In this document: piece by piece, positions 7,165-16,100 of the stretch
How positions within the stretch are numbered: position 1 is the stretch's first letter
Layout: every line of letters starts with the position of its first letter
Assembly (NCBI GenBank): GCA_046260765.1
Contig: JBHEOO010000006.1
Location: 35,404-99,403 of the forward strand
Source of the DNA: Chromatocurvus sp046260765
Lineage (GTDB): Bacteria; Pseudomonadota; Gammaproteobacteria; Pseudomonadales; Halieaceae
Reading direction: 5' to 3'
DNA: 64,000 nt
Made by a program: the position numbers and the translations under genes
The notes under the pieces: model-generated
The model's database searches: none
Seen by the model: only the letters and a program-made list of their open reading frames with translations
What the model was told of the DNA's origin: nothing

Positions 7165-8652
7165 TCAGGCCTCGGCGGGGGCGCCGCTCGTGGGGGGACG
7201 ATAGCGCTCTTCCAGGGGCCGCTGGGCGAAGTTCAGGTAGCCATAGGCGATCGCCAGCAGGGGGCAGGCCAGGTTGAAGAACGCGAAGGGGGCGTAACTG
7301 AAGGTCGCGATACCCAGTGTGGCTGCCATATAAGCACCACAGGAGTTCCATGGAATGAGTGCGGAGGTGAGCGTGGCGGAATCCTCCAGCGTGCGCGACA
7401 GATTCAGTGGCGACAGCCCGCGCGCGATGTAGGCATCCCGGTACATGCGCCCGGGCAGCGCGACCGAGAGAAACTGGTCAGCGGTGAGTATGTTGGCGCT
7501 GAAGCAGGTGGCGACGGTGCGCGCGACCAGCGACCCCGTGGATTGTACGCCGCGCAGCGCCAGCGCCAGTCCGTAGCGGATAATGCCGATGCGCTCAAGG
7601 ATACCGCCGAAGCCAAGGCCGCAGATAATCAGCCAGACCGTGTTCAGCATACTGCTCATGCCGCCCTTGCTGAGCAGCTTGTCCAGGTCCTCGTTGCCGC
7701 TGTTCGAGATGTAGCCGTCGTAGAGGCTGATCCAGATGCCCTTGGTCAGGGCAAAGCCGGTGGCCAGGTCGGCGTCGCCGGCGAGGGCAATGGCGCGCCC
7801 GGGCTGGAACACCAGCGCAAAGATGCCACCGGCAACCGCGCTGATAATGATTGCGGGGTAGGCGGGAAAACGGCGATAGATGAGGTACAGCATCAGCAGC
7901 ATGGGCAGCAGCAGGTGCGCGCCGATATTGAATTCCTGGGCAATACCCCGCTGCAGGCTGAGAATCTTTTCCGGCGCTGCAGCGCCGCTGGCGCTGCCCA
8001 TCATGGCGAAAATCAGAAGTGCAATCACGAAGCCCGGTACCGTGGTCCACAGCATATGCCGGATGTGCTCAAACAGATCGACGTTGGTTGACGCGGCCGC
8101 CAGGTTAGTCGTGTCGGACATGGGCGACAGCTTGTCGCCGAAATAGGCGCCGGAGACGATGGCGCCGCCGGTGATTGCCGGCGACAGGTCGAAGGTGGCG
8201 GCAATGCCCATGAGTCCGATACCCAGCGTACCGGCGACGGTCCAGGAGCTGCCGGTGGACAGTGCGACAATGGCGCAGATCACGGCACTGGCGGCGTAGA
8301 ACAGCGATGGGTTGAGTATCTGGACGCCATAGTAGATCAGCGTCGGCACAGTGCCGGCGAGGATCCAGGTACCGATCAGCATACCCACCGCGAGCAGGAT
8401 CAGTGTCGGGGCGAGGCCGAGGCCAATGCCGTCGATAATGCCCTCCTGCAGTTCAGTCCAGCGCAGGCCGGTGTAACTGCCCACGATTGCCGCCACACCG
8501 GTGCACAGGACCAGGGCGATCTGGTTGGGTCCGTAGGAGGCATCTGCACCGAAGAGATAGGCTGAACAGGCCAGCATGGTCACCAGGACCAGGACGGGGG
8601 CCAGGGCAAGCCAGGGTGTCAGGCGCGGGTTATCGTGTGAGTGGTCAGTCAA
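7165..8652 (-). CDS. nhaC: Na+/H+ antiporter, NhaC family
   Basis: A 495-residue inner-membrane protein with about 11-12 hydrophobic segments, expected to exchange sodium for protons and help salt and pH homeostasis. Family features include ALSTGSSWTVAGTLGIGLMG, the conserved polar stretch AYFGDKLSPMSDTTNLAAA and a late DSATLTSALIPWNSCG motif. The only workable start is TTG 8652; no strong ribosome-binding site is seen. It is divergent from the FAN1-like gene over 180 bases. NhaC membership is clear, but exact ion or amine specificity is not, since the superfamily also includes malate/lactate exchangers. Confidence 0.87.
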   Translation of the reverse strand: MTDHSHDNPRLTPWLALAPVLVLVTMLACSAYLFGADASYGPNQIALVLCTGVAAIVGSYTGLRWTELQEGIIDGIGLGLAPTLILLAVGMLIGTWILAGTVPTLIYYGVQILNPSLFYAASAVICAIVALSTGSSWTVAGTLGIGLMGIAATFDLSPAITGGAIVSGAYFGDKLSPMSDTTNLAAASTNVDLFEHIRHMLWTTVPGFVIALLIFAMMGSASGAAAPEKILSLQRGIAQEFNIGAHLLLPMLLMLYLIYRRFPAYPAIIISAVAGGIFALVFQPGRAIALAGDADLATGFALTKGIWISLYDGYISNSGNEDLDKLLSKGGMSSMLNTVWLIICGLGFGGILERIGIIRYGLALALRGVQSTGSLVARTVATCFSANILTADQFLSVALPGRMYRDAYIARGLSPLNLSRTLEDSATLTSALIPWNSCGAYMAATLGIATFSYAPFAFFNLACPLLAIAYGYLNFAQRPLEERYRPPTSGAPAEA

Positions 8653-8832
8653 GGTCTCAGCCAGGAAAGAAGTGGGTGGAACTCGCGAACGTGCAGAATG
8701 CCGTAAAATGAATGTGGGGTACAGCGTTCAAAAGCGGCCGGGCGTATCTGACACTCGCCCACTCGCCTGCACCTCGCGTAAAATCTTTGTTTTCCAGGTT
8801 TTTCTTTCGGGGTCACTTCATGGCAACACACA

Positions 8833-10515
8833 ATGCCTGAGGCCGTGGTCGCAGACGCACGCCCGGTGTTGCCGGCGCTGTATTACCTGCACAACTTCGA
8901 GGCGCTCTGGCGCGTGGTGGATGCACGCTACGCCGATCTTCTGTTACCGGAGGAATTGGCGCAAATGCGCCGGTTCGAGGCATTGCCCCAGGCAGCCCGC
9001 TGTCTGTTTGTGCGCCTCGTGCTGCGTGTCGGCCCGGTTTTTCGCGTCGGCAGGCTGCATTATGTGGAAATCGGTGATATTGACAGTGCGCTGGCGCCGC
9101 TGATCGACAGTGACCTTGCGAGTGACTGCGCTGCGCTGGATATCGATACGATGGCTCGCCTGTTTACCCGCGCCGAGATACGCCACGGGCATGATGCGGA
9201 ACTGGTCGATCTGCCGCTGCCGAACAAGCCGGCACTGCTGGCAGCGGTGGAAGGACTGGGTGAAAGCGATGCTGCCCGCGCGCAGCGCCTGTGCGAGGCG
9301 CTCGACGAGCGCCTGATCCGGATCGAGGGCGGCGCTACCGTCACGCTGCTGCAGCTTCTGTTCTTCGGCAATTCCCACCAGAGTCTGGTGGATTTCGTGC
9401 TCAGCGACCTGGGTGTGGCCTGCTACTGGCCCTATGCGCTGTCAAGAACGCAGCGCGTTTTCTCCAGCCGGGAGGCGCTAGACGTTTATCGACAGGCCGA
9501 TGCCCTGGCCGAGCGCCATGCACAGTGGCAGGAAGTGCGCGACGCCGACGCCTTGCTGGCGCTGGCTGTGGATGCGCTGGGACTTGCCAGCAGTGCCGAA
9601 ACCGTTATGCGGCGGATTCACCGGCTGCGCAATCGGATTGCCCGCGACTGCGAGCGTCAGGGCTTGTCGGATACGGCCCTCGAGCTTTATGCGCACAGCG
9701 AGCAGCACCCGGCCAGAGAGCGGCGCCTGCGCGTGCTCGAGGCAAAGGGTGCGGCAAATGCGGCACTGGCCTTTGCCAGCCACATACTGGCGCAGCCCTG
9801 GTGTGAGGATGAGCAGGCGGCGGTGACAACGATACGCCAGCGTCTCGCACGGCGGATTCACGGCACCCGCGTAGCGCGGCGCCGTGACCGCTTTACCACC
9901 CGTGAAATGCGGCTCCCGCCGGGTGCGGGACGGGTCGAGCGCCGGGCGGCGGAAGCGCTGCAGGCGGAGGGCTGGCTGTCGGTCCGACACGTCGAGAATA
10001 GCCTGTTCAATGGTCTGTTTGGCCTGGCGTTCTGGGATGAGCTGTTTGCCGCGGTGCCGGGTGCCTTTCACCATCCCTTCCAGGCCGGCCCCGCCGACAT
10101 GTTCAGAAGTGATTTCCAGTTGCGTCGCCGTCCCGCCCTGGAGCGCCGCCTGCAGCAGCTTGCGGCCTGTGACCTTGAAGCGGAGCTGCTGCGAATGCAC
10201 TCGCGCTGCGCCGGTTATCAGTGCCGCTGGATAGACTGGCGGGTGATCACGCCGACGCTGATGCAGCGCGCCGTGCGCTGTATTCCCTTCCGCCATCTGG
10301 TGGCGACCTGGCGCCGCCTGCTGTTCGATCCGCGGGAAAACCGCCGCGGTCAGCCAGACCTGATTGTGCTCGGAGAGAGCGTTGGGGAATATCAGCTGTG
10401 GGAGGTCAAGGGACCGGGTGATGCGCTGCAGCCACACCAGCGTCGCTGGCTGAATTATCTGTGTGATGTCGGCGCGCCGGCAGGGGTGCTGACGGTGGTC
10501 TGGGACGATGCCTGA
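8833..10515 (+). CDS. FAN1-type VRR-NUC domain nuclease
   Basis: A 560-residue protein with a C-terminal VRR-NUC nuclease domain (about residues 380-555) and a helical N-terminal DNA-binding part, as in bacterial FAN1 (the P. aeruginosa enzyme has been crystallised). Catalytic motifs visible are EN in HVENSLFNGLFG, the metal-binding RRGQPDLIVL and the EVK of YQLWEVKGPGDALQPHQRRW. FAN1 enzymes are structure-specific 5-prime flap endonuclease/exonucleases that unhook interstrand crosslinks. The start at 8833 has no obvious Shine-Dalgarno. The 3-prime end overlaps the helicase gene by eight bases, so the two products are probably made together. Role in crosslink repair here is inference. Confidence 0.87.
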   Translation: MPEAVVADARPVLPALYYLHNFEALWRVVDARYADLLLPEELAQMRRFEALPQAARCLFVRLVLRVGPVFRVGRLHYVEIGDIDSALAPLIDSDLASDCAALDIDTMARLFTRAEIRHGHDAELVDLPLPNKPALLAAVEGLGESDAARAQRLCEALDERLIRIEGGATVTLLQLLFFGNSHQSLVDFVLSDLGVACYWPYALSRTQRVFSSREALDVYRQADALAERHAQWQEVRDADALLALAVDALGLASSAETVMRRIHRLRNRIARDCERQGLSDTALELYAHSEQHPARERRLRVLEAKGAANAALAFASHILAQPWCEDEQAAVTTIRQRLARRIHGTRVARRRDRFTTREMRLPPGAGRVERRAAEALQAEGWLSVRHVENSLFNGLFGLAFWDELFAAVPGAFHHPFQAGPADMFRSDFQLRRRPALERRLQQLAACDLEAELLRMHSRCAGYQCRWIDWRVITPTLMQRAVRCIPFRHLVATWRRLLFDPRENRRGQPDLIVLGESVGEYQLWEVKGPGDALQPHQRRWLNYLCDVGAPAGVLTVVWDDA

Positions 10516-12778
10516 TATCCGCGTCAGCGTGCGTGAACTGGCCGGCTTCTGCCATCGCGTGGGTGACCTGGATGCCCGTTTCGGGCCGGGGCCGACGGCA
10601 CAAGAGGGCATCCGCGGTCACCGAGAACTGGCCGCCGCCCGCGGCGAAGGCTATCTCGCGGAATACGCGCTGGAGACCACCTATCGCCGTGGCGACCTGA
10701 CCCTGCTGCTGCGCGGTCGCGCCGATGGCTATCTGCCTTCGGTACCGATGATCGAGGAGATAAAGACCTGCCGGACAGACCCGGCCCGCCTGCCCTCTGA
10801 CCTGTCGCGCCTGCACCTCGCCCAGGCCCGACTGTATGCCGCCATGCTGGCCGCCGCCGAAGGGCTGGCCGAGGTGCAGGTGCGTCTCACCTGGTATGAC
10901 CTGAACCGCCGTGAGGAGCACCCGCTGGACCAGGCTTACTCCGCGGCTGAACTGGCGGAATTTCTCGAGAGCGCCTGCGAGCGCTACGCCCGCTGGATGA
11001 CTGAACGCCTGCAGCATGCCGCCGGACGCGACGTCTCCATACGCGCGCTGGCGTTTCCCTTCCGCGACTACCGACAGGGCCAGCGCGACGTTGCCGAGCT
11101 GGTTTATAAGTGCATTCATAGCGGCGGTCAGCTCATGCTGGAAGCGCCCACCGGGCTCGGCAAGACCGCGGCTGTGCTGTACCCGGCGATCAAGGGGCTG
11201 GCCCACGACTGTCACGATCACGTGGTGTTCTGCACCGCCAAGCACACCGGTCGCGATGCGGCACAGGACACCCTGGCATGTTTTGCTGCGCAAGGACTCA
11301 TCGCCACGACGCTGACACTGACGGCGAAAGAGCGCATCTGTTTCTCCCCTGGGCACGCCTGCCGGGCGGATGACTGTCACTACGCCCGCGGCTATTACGA
11401 CAGGCTGCCCGCCGCGCGTAAAGACGCGCTGCAAAGGCGCGCACTGACGCAGGCTGAGGTGGAGTCGGTTGCGCGAGAGCATGTGCTGTGTCCCTACCAG
11501 CTCGGGCTCGATCTGCTGCCCTGGGTGGATATCGCGATCGCCGATCAGCATCATGTGTTCAGCCTGCACGCGGCGGTGGCCGCGCTGGCCGCCCAGTCGG
11601 CCTCGCGGTGGACGGTGCTTGTGGATGAAGCGCACAACCTGCCGGCGCGGGCCCGCGGCATGTACAGTGCAACGCTGTCCGGCGATTTTGCGGCTGCCAA
11701 CAGGGTCCTGCGCGGTGCGCCCCGTCGGGCGCTAGCCGCCCTGGACACGGCGCTGCAGACCCTGTTTCTGGCGCACATCAAGCCGCAGGCGGATTACGCG
11801 GTGCTGCCGCTGCCCCCGACAGCGCTGCTCGCCCATATGCAGGCGGTGATCACGGCGATTGCGGAGCAGCTGGCACAGCCGGGTGCGCCGCCGCGTCCGC
11901 CCCCGGATGTTCAGGCGCTGTACTTCGCGCTGCTGCATTTTGTCCGGCTGTCGGATCTTGCTGCGGATGACTTTTGCTGTGAGCTGCTTGCGCAGGAGGG
12001 GAACAGCCTGCGCCTGAACTGCATCGACCCCGCGCGCCTGTTGGCCCAGCGACATGCGGCGCTGCACGCCGTGGTCGCTTTCTCGGCCACCCTGTCGCCG
12101 GCGGCCTGGATGCGCGTTCTGCTCGGCCTGGGTGATCGCGCGGTATTCCGCCGCTGCGCATCGCCCTTCGAGCCGCGCCAGCTGGGGGTGAGTATCGAGC
12201 CGCAGATCGATACGCGCCTGCCTCAGCGTGAACGCTCGCGGCCGCGATTACTGGCCAGGCTGGTGGAATGGTTGGCGGCGCAGCCGGGGAACTGCCTGGT
12301 CTTCTTCCCATCGCACCGCTATCTGCGCGACTGTATTGAGGATTTGCGCCCTCTGCTGCGTGACCGCCAGCTCTGGGTGCAGCCCGCACCGGGCAGTGGA
12401 GCGCCGCCCGGGGAACTGCGTGAGCTTCTGCGCACGCAGCGCAATGTCTGCGCCCTGTGCCTGCTCGGCGGCAGCTACAGCGAGGGCATTGACCTGCCGG
12501 GCGATCAGTTGCGCTCCGTGGTGCTTGTGGGGCCCGGTCTGCCGCAACCGGATCGCGATAATCGCCTGCAGCGGGACTACTTTCAGCGACACCACGGGGA
12601 TGGCTTTCGCTACGCTTCGCTATACCCCGCGATGCAGCGGGTGAATCAGTCCCTGGGCCGCGTAGTCAGGGGCGATACCGATTGCGGCGCAGCCCTGCTT
12701 ATTGACGGACGTTACGCGCAGCCGGAATACCGTGCCCTGCTGTCAGGGCACTGGGAGTATAGGGTACTGGGTGACTGA
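10508..12778 (+). CDS. Rad3/DinG-type Fe-S DNA helicase with N-terminal PD-(D/E)XK nuclease-like domain
   Basis: A 756-residue superfamily 2 helicase. Residues about 40-170 resemble a Cas4/RecB-type nuclease: GRADGYLP, then EEIKTCRTD, giving the D...ExK pair of PD-(D/E)XK enzymes. The helicase core begins with Walker A EAPTGLGKT (residues 212-220), a four-cysteine cluster region (ERICF, HACRADDC, HVLCPY; about 278-330) typical of XPD/FANCJ Fe-S helicases, DEAH at about 373, and motif VI QSLGRVVRGDTD near the C-terminus. The start overlaps the end of the FAN1-type gene. Expected activity is ATP-dependent 5-prime-to-3-prime unwinding; pairing with FAN1 suggests crosslink repair. Whether the N-terminal domain cuts DNA is untested. 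Confidence 0.88.
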   Translation: MPDIRVSVRELAGFCHRVGDLDARFGPGPTAQEGIRGHRELAAARGEGYLAEYALETTYRRGDLTLLLRGRADGYLPSVPMIEEIKTCRTDPARLPSDLSRLHLAQARLYAAMLAAAEGLAEVQVRLTWYDLNRREEHPLDQAYSAAELAEFLESACERYARWMTERLQHAAGRDVSIRALAFPFRDYRQGQRDVAELVYKCIHSGGQLMLEAPTGLGKTAAVLYPAIKGLAHDCHDHVVFCTAKHTGRDAAQDTLACFAAQGLIATTLTLTAKERICFSPGHACRADDCHYARGYYDRLPAARKDALQRRALTQAEVESVAREHVLCPYQLGLDLLPWVDIAIADQHHVFSLHAAVAALAAQSASRWTVLVDEAHNLPARARGMYSATLSGDFAAANRVLRGAPRRALAALDTALQTLFLAHIKPQADYAVLPLPPTALLAHMQAVITAIAEQLAQPGAPPRPPPDVQALYFALLHFVRLSDLAADDFCCELLAQEGNSLRLNCIDPARLLAQRHAALHAVVAFSATLSPAAWMRVLLGLGDRAVFRRCASPFEPRQLGVSIEPQIDTRLPQRERSRPRLLARLVEWLAAQPGNCLVFFPSHRYLRDCIEDLRPLLRDRQLWVQPAPGSGAPPGELRELLRTQRNVCALCLLGGSYSEGIDLPGDQLRSVVLVGPGLPQPDRDNRLQRDYFQRHHGDGFRYASLYPAMQRVNQSLGRVVRGDTDCGAALLIDGRYAQPEYRALLSGHWEYRVLGD

Positions 12779-12785
12779 CCCGGGA

Positions 12786-14051
12786 TCAGCCTGCGACGGG
12801 TGGGCGATAGCCGGGTTTGGCGAAGGACAGCTGCACTGTGCCGATAATGCGCTCTCGGAACCCGCCCTCGCAGTAACACAGGTAGAACTCCCACATGCGA
12901 ATGAAGCGGTCGTCAAAGCCCATCTCGCGCACGGCATCGAGCTCCCGCATGAAGCGCTGTCGCCAGTGCGCCAGCGTGATTGCGTAGTCGCGGGTGATAT
13001 CGCGCAGGTGCACCATCTGCATGTCGGTGTCCCGGGCAAGGTGGTCCGCAATCACGGCCAGCGATGGCAGACAGCCACCCGGGAAAATGTAGCGCTTGAT
13101 GTAGTCGACGCTGCGGCGGGCGCTGTCGTAGCGCTGGTCGCTGATAGTAATGGCCTGTATCACCATCTTGCCGGTGTCCTTGAGCAGCCGGCTACAGCAG
13201 TTGAAGTAGCTGGTGTAGAAGTCGTGACCCACGGCCTCGATCATCTCGATCGACACCAGTTTGTCGAAGCGGCCCTGCAGATTGCGGTAGTCCTCGCAAA
13301 GAACGGTGATCCTGTCCTCGAGACCGAGCTCGCGGACGCGCTGGGAGGCATGCTCGTACTGTTCGCGGGAGATGGTGGTGGTGGTGACGCGACAGCCGTA
13401 GCGCTGCGCTGCGTGGATGGCCATGCCACCCCAGCCCGTGCCGATTTCCATCAGGTGATCGTCCGGGTTGAGCTCCAGCTGCTGGCAAATGGCGTCCAGC
13501 TTGTCCGTGGCCGCCTGGTCCAGGCTGAGGTCCTCGCGGTCGAATACCGCCGCTGAATACATCATTGTCGGGTCGAGGAAGAGGCGGAAAAAGTCGTTGC
13601 CGAGGTCATAATGCGCTGAAATGTTGCGCTTGGAGCCTTCGTGCGTATTGCGGTTGAACTTGTGGGCCAGCTTCAGCCCGAGGCGCGTGTACCAGTGCTG
13701 GCGTGCTTCCATCGCTTCCATCATGGCGAGATTGGCGCTGAACAGCCGCGTTACCTCGGTGAGGTCAGTGGCAGACCAGTCGCCGTCGATGTAGGCCTCG
13801 CCGGAGGCAATCGTGCCGCCCGTCAGGACCTTGCGATAGACATCCCGGTTGTGCACGAAGACTTCGGCATGCGGTTCTCCATTGACGGCCTGCTCCCCGA
13901 ATTGCCAGGTTTCACCACTATCGTGCAGCGTCAGGCTGCCGGTGCCGATATTGTCGAGGACGCGCAACAGCATGCGCCTTGCCAGGTCGCCACTGAACAG
14001 GCTGCGCGCCTGCGGCAGCAAGCGGATTCTGCTGACACTGATATCGTTCAT
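12786..14051 (-). CDS. cfa: cyclopropane-fatty-acyl-phospholipid synthase family methyltransferase
   Basis: A 421-residue SAM-dependent enzyme acting on unsaturated acyl chains of membrane phospholipids. The SAM-binding loop EIGTGWGGMAIHAAQRYGC, the following ISREQYEHA and the substrate-binding region KYIFPGGCLPS are typical of Cfa. An N-terminal extension of about 110 residues (DSGETWQFGEQ region) also fits. It lies one base after the DUF1365 gene and is the last gene of the amine oxidase-DUF1365-cfa operon, which faces away from the ECF sigma factor. In Rhodobacter, Cfa-like proteins under RpoE/ChrR control include methyltransferases of other lipid pathways (UfaM, furan fatty acids), so the product may be a methylated rather than a cyclopropane chain. 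Confidence 0.86.
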   Translation of the reverse strand: MNDISVSRIRLLPQARSLFSGDLARRMLLRVLDNIGTGSLTLHDSGETWQFGEQAVNGEPHAEVFVHNRDVYRKVLTGGTIASGEAYIDGDWSATDLTEVTRLFSANLAMMEAMEARQHWYTRLGLKLAHKFNRNTHEGSKRNISAHYDLGNDFFRLFLDPTMMYSAAVFDREDLSLDQAATDKLDAICQQLELNPDDHLMEIGTGWGGMAIHAAQRYGCRVTTTTISREQYEHASQRVRELGLEDRITVLCEDYRNLQGRFDKLVSIEMIEAVGHDFYTSYFNCCSRLLKDTGKMVIQAITISDQRYDSARRSVDYIKRYIFPGGCLPSLAVIADHLARDTDMQMVHLRDITRDYAITLAHWRQRFMRELDAVREMGFDDRFIRMWEFYLCYCEGGFRERIIGTVQLSFAKPGYRPPVAG

Positions 14052-14052
14052 C

Positions 14053-14808
14053 TTATACTCCAGAGGATCCTGTTTTTGGATGGGGGTAGTAAGGCATGCG
14101 TTTGATAAACAGCTTGAGCGCCTGCCAGTAGATGGCGGCGGCCACTTTTGCAGTCATCAGCGGATAGCGCAGCAGCATTCGGTTGAGATTGGCTGCCGTC
14201 AGCGATTCAGCGCGCAGCGATAGCGTGGCGTCGAATACGGTGCCCTCATCGGTGCTGTTGGCCAGATGAATGGCCAGCTTCTCCCCGGGGGTGTTGCTGC
14301 GCCAGTGGTAGCGCATGGCCATTGGATTGAAGGGCGATACGTGGAAGTTCTTGTCGAAGTCGCTGCGCAGGGTGGCGTTGTCTTCGCCTGCCTGCATGAC
14401 GTAACTGTGGCGCTCATTCCACGGTGTGTTGGTGACTTCCGCCACGAGGTACTCCAGCGTCGTGCCGTCATCGCCGTAGCAGTAGTAGCAGCACAGCGGA
14501 TTCATCTGCAGTCCGAAGTAGCGCAGATTGGCCAGCAGGTAGATGGGTCCCGTGTGCTGCCTGCCGGTTTCCTCGCAAATGCGGCGCCGGACTTCTGCCT
14601 GCAGGTCGATGGCCGGATCACCCAGAAAATCCGCACGTCGAAAGCGGCCCAGAGCCGGCCGCCGGGCGGACCACAGGGGCATGTCATCAAACAGTTCCGG
14701 CAGCTCGTCGAGTCGCAGGAAAGGCATGAACACCCGGTAGCTGAAGCGATGCGCTCGCGGCAGGTGGCGCCGGTGGCGCAGCAGTCCGGTGTACAGGCGG
14801 GAGGTCAT
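14053..14808 (-). CDS. DUF1365 family protein
   Basis: A 251-residue protein of the DUF1365 family, which co-occurs with flavin amine oxidases and Cfa-like methyltransferases. Typical stretches are RLYTGLLRHRRHLPRAHRFS at the start, RYFGLQMNPLCCYYCYGD (internal Cys-Cys) and EVTNTPWNERHSYV. No membrane segment or known catalytic motif is apparent. It starts four bases after the stop of the amine oxidase gene and ends one base before cfa, so it is the middle gene of a tight operon. A role in membrane-lipid modification during oxidative stress is inferred from context; no enzymatic function is established to my knowledge. Confidence 0.85.
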   Translation of the reverse strand: MTSRLYTGLLRHRRHLPRAHRFSYRVFMPFLRLDELPELFDDMPLWSARRPALGRFRRADFLGDPAIDLQAEVRRRICEETGRQHTGPIYLLANLRYFGLQMNPLCCYYCYGDDGTTLEYLVAEVTNTPWNERHSYVMQAGEDNATLRSDFDKNFHVSPFNPMAMRYHWRSNTPGEKLAIHLANSTDEGTVFDATLSLRAESLTAANLNRMLLRYPLMTAKVAAAIYWQALKLFIKRMPYYPHPKTGSSGV

Positions 14809-14812
14809 GGCC

Positions 14813-15893
14813 TCAGTGGTCCCCCCCGGCTGTCAGTGTTCTGGCAACCCGCAGTGCGCTGGCCACTCCGTCCTCGTGAAACCCGTTGCCCCAGTAGGCA
14901 CCGCAGTACCAGGNNNNNNNNNNNNNNNNNNNNNNNNNNNNNNNNNNNNNNNNNNNNNNNNNNCCCGCCGCGTCGGCAGCAGGCGCGTATCCGTGTGCAG
15001 AACCACGTCGTTGGATTGATAGGGAAGTGCGCCAAGGATCTCCTGCTCATCCTGTGATGCATCGCCCAGCATGGCCAGCGCCTGATCCGAGTGTGCGGCG
15101 ATAACCACCTGATCGAAGGTTCTCGGCTCTCCGCTGGCGAAGTGCAGCGTCACCGCGCTGTCACTGCGCTGGATGGCAGTGACGGCGCATCCGGTGTGAA
15201 TGCGTTTTTCAAAACGCTGGCACAGCGGGCGCAGATATTCCCGTGACCCCCCCTCGATAACTCGCCACTGCGGTCGGTTGGTGATAGAAAGCAGCCCGTG
15301 ATTGCGGAAAAAGCGCAGGAAGAATTCCAGGGGGAATGATTCGATAGCGTGCCAGTCCGACGACCAGATCGCCGATGCCATGGGGACCAGGTAGTCGTGG
15401 CGAAATCCCTCGCTATAGCCATTCTCGTGCAGATAATCGCCAAGGGTGGCATCCGCGGCGACAGCGCCTGTTTCGAGGTCACGAACGGCGGCGCGGTTGA
15501 ATTTCAGGATATCCCTGACCATAGCGAGAAACCGTGGTGACACCAGATTGCGCTTCTGGGCGAACAGCGCCGGCAGCCCGCTGCCCGCATACTCCAGCCC
15601 GCGCTCGCGATCGTGCACACTGAAGCCCATGGTGGTGGGTTTGCTGCTGACCCCCAGTTCGTCCATGAGCGCGATAAATTCCGGATAGGTCCAGTCATTG
15701 AAAACGATAAACCCGGTGTCAATGGCATAGCGGCGGGNNNNNNNNNNCGGCGCGTGCCTAGCTCGACATCGACGGTTGCCGTGTGGCCGCCGATCTGTCG
15801 ATTCGCTTCGAAGACGTGTACCCGGTGTTCCTCACTCAGGTAGTGAGCACATGCTAATCCCGAGATGCCTGAGCCTATTACGGCAATATCCAA
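14813..15893 (-). CDS. FAD-dependent amine oxidase-type protein, broken by two assembly gaps
   Basis: The N-terminus from TTG 15893 (GGAGAG eight bases ahead) reads LDIAVIGSGISGLACAHYLS, a Rossmann FAD motif, then HTATVDVELGTR up to the 10-N gap. After it, in another frame, RRYAIDTGFIVFNDWTYPEF continues the family sequence to LHTDTRLLPTRR, where the 50-N gap begins. Beyond that, in a third frame, WYCGAYWGNGFHEDGVASAL leads to the stop at 14813. The frame changes coincide with the N runs, so the gene is probably intact in the organism and only its assembly is broken; coordinates within are approximate. Homologues accompany DUF1365 and Cfa under ECF/ChrR control and are proposed to act on fatty acyl chains. 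Confidence 0.85.
14914..14963. other. assembly gap of 50 N
   Basis: Fifty N lie inside the amine oxidase gene. Reading frames on the two sides disagree, and the family normally has a tryptophan-rich stretch of about 60-70 residues here, so the true missing length is probably nearer 200 bases. Confidence 0.97.
15738..15747. other. assembly gap of 10 N, probably with no missing sequence
   Basis: Ten N lie inside the amine oxidase gene. On the coding strand the left contig ends in CGCCG and the right contig has CGCCG two bases from its edge; collapsing the two restores an in-frame VELGTRRYAIDTGF, which matches the family. Confidence 0.95.
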
Positions 15894-15999
15894 TGCTGAT
15901 ACTCTCCCGGATTGGTGTTGGCGTTGTTGTGCATCGGCGTCTGAGCCGCTCGACGCAAGCGTATGAGCGCGCCTGCGCAATCGCACAGACATAGTCTGC

Positions 16000-16027
16000 C
16001 TTACGTTTACGACCTGCTGCCGGATCA
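16000..16027 (-). promoter_or_regulatory. ECF-sigma promoter (TGATCC-N16-CGTAAG) for the amine oxidase-DUF1365-cfa operon
   Basis: On the minus strand -35 TGATCC is 16027-16022, followed by a 16-base spacer and -10 CGTAAG at 16005-16000. The oppositely oriented promoter of the sigma factor has the identical -35, spacer length and -10. TGATCC is the -35 I recall for R. sphaeroides RpoE (ECF11). The predicted start near 15993 leaves a leader of about 100 bases before TTG 15893. Confidence 0.75.
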
Positions 16028-16042
16028 ACCCGCGCATCCCGC

Positions 16043-16070
16043 TGATCCGGTAGCCCCTGTGCGGCGTAAG
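16043..16070 (+). promoter_or_regulatory. ECF-sigma promoter (TGATCC-N16-CGTAAG) for rpoE-like sigma factor and chrR
   Basis: -35 TGATCC at 16043-16048, a 16-base spacer and -10 CGTAAG at 16065-16070. Transcription would begin near 16077, giving a leader of about 24 bases with AGGAG before ATG 16101. The match with the divergent promoter implies autoregulation by the encoded sigma factor. Confidence 0.75.
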
Positions 16071-16100
16071 CATAACGTGTCAATATGCAGGAGCGCACCA

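Noticed and set aside
10406..11635. 409-codon minus-strand frame across the FAN1/helicase pair
   Set aside because: Antisense to two genes with clear motifs; low-complexity composition rich in Arg and Gly; no start context.
14833..14913. In-frame continuation of the amine oxidase through the 50 N to a stop at 14833
   Set aside because: The translation after the gap (PGTAVPTGATG...) does not match the family, while another frame gives the conserved WYCGAYWGNGFHEDG end.
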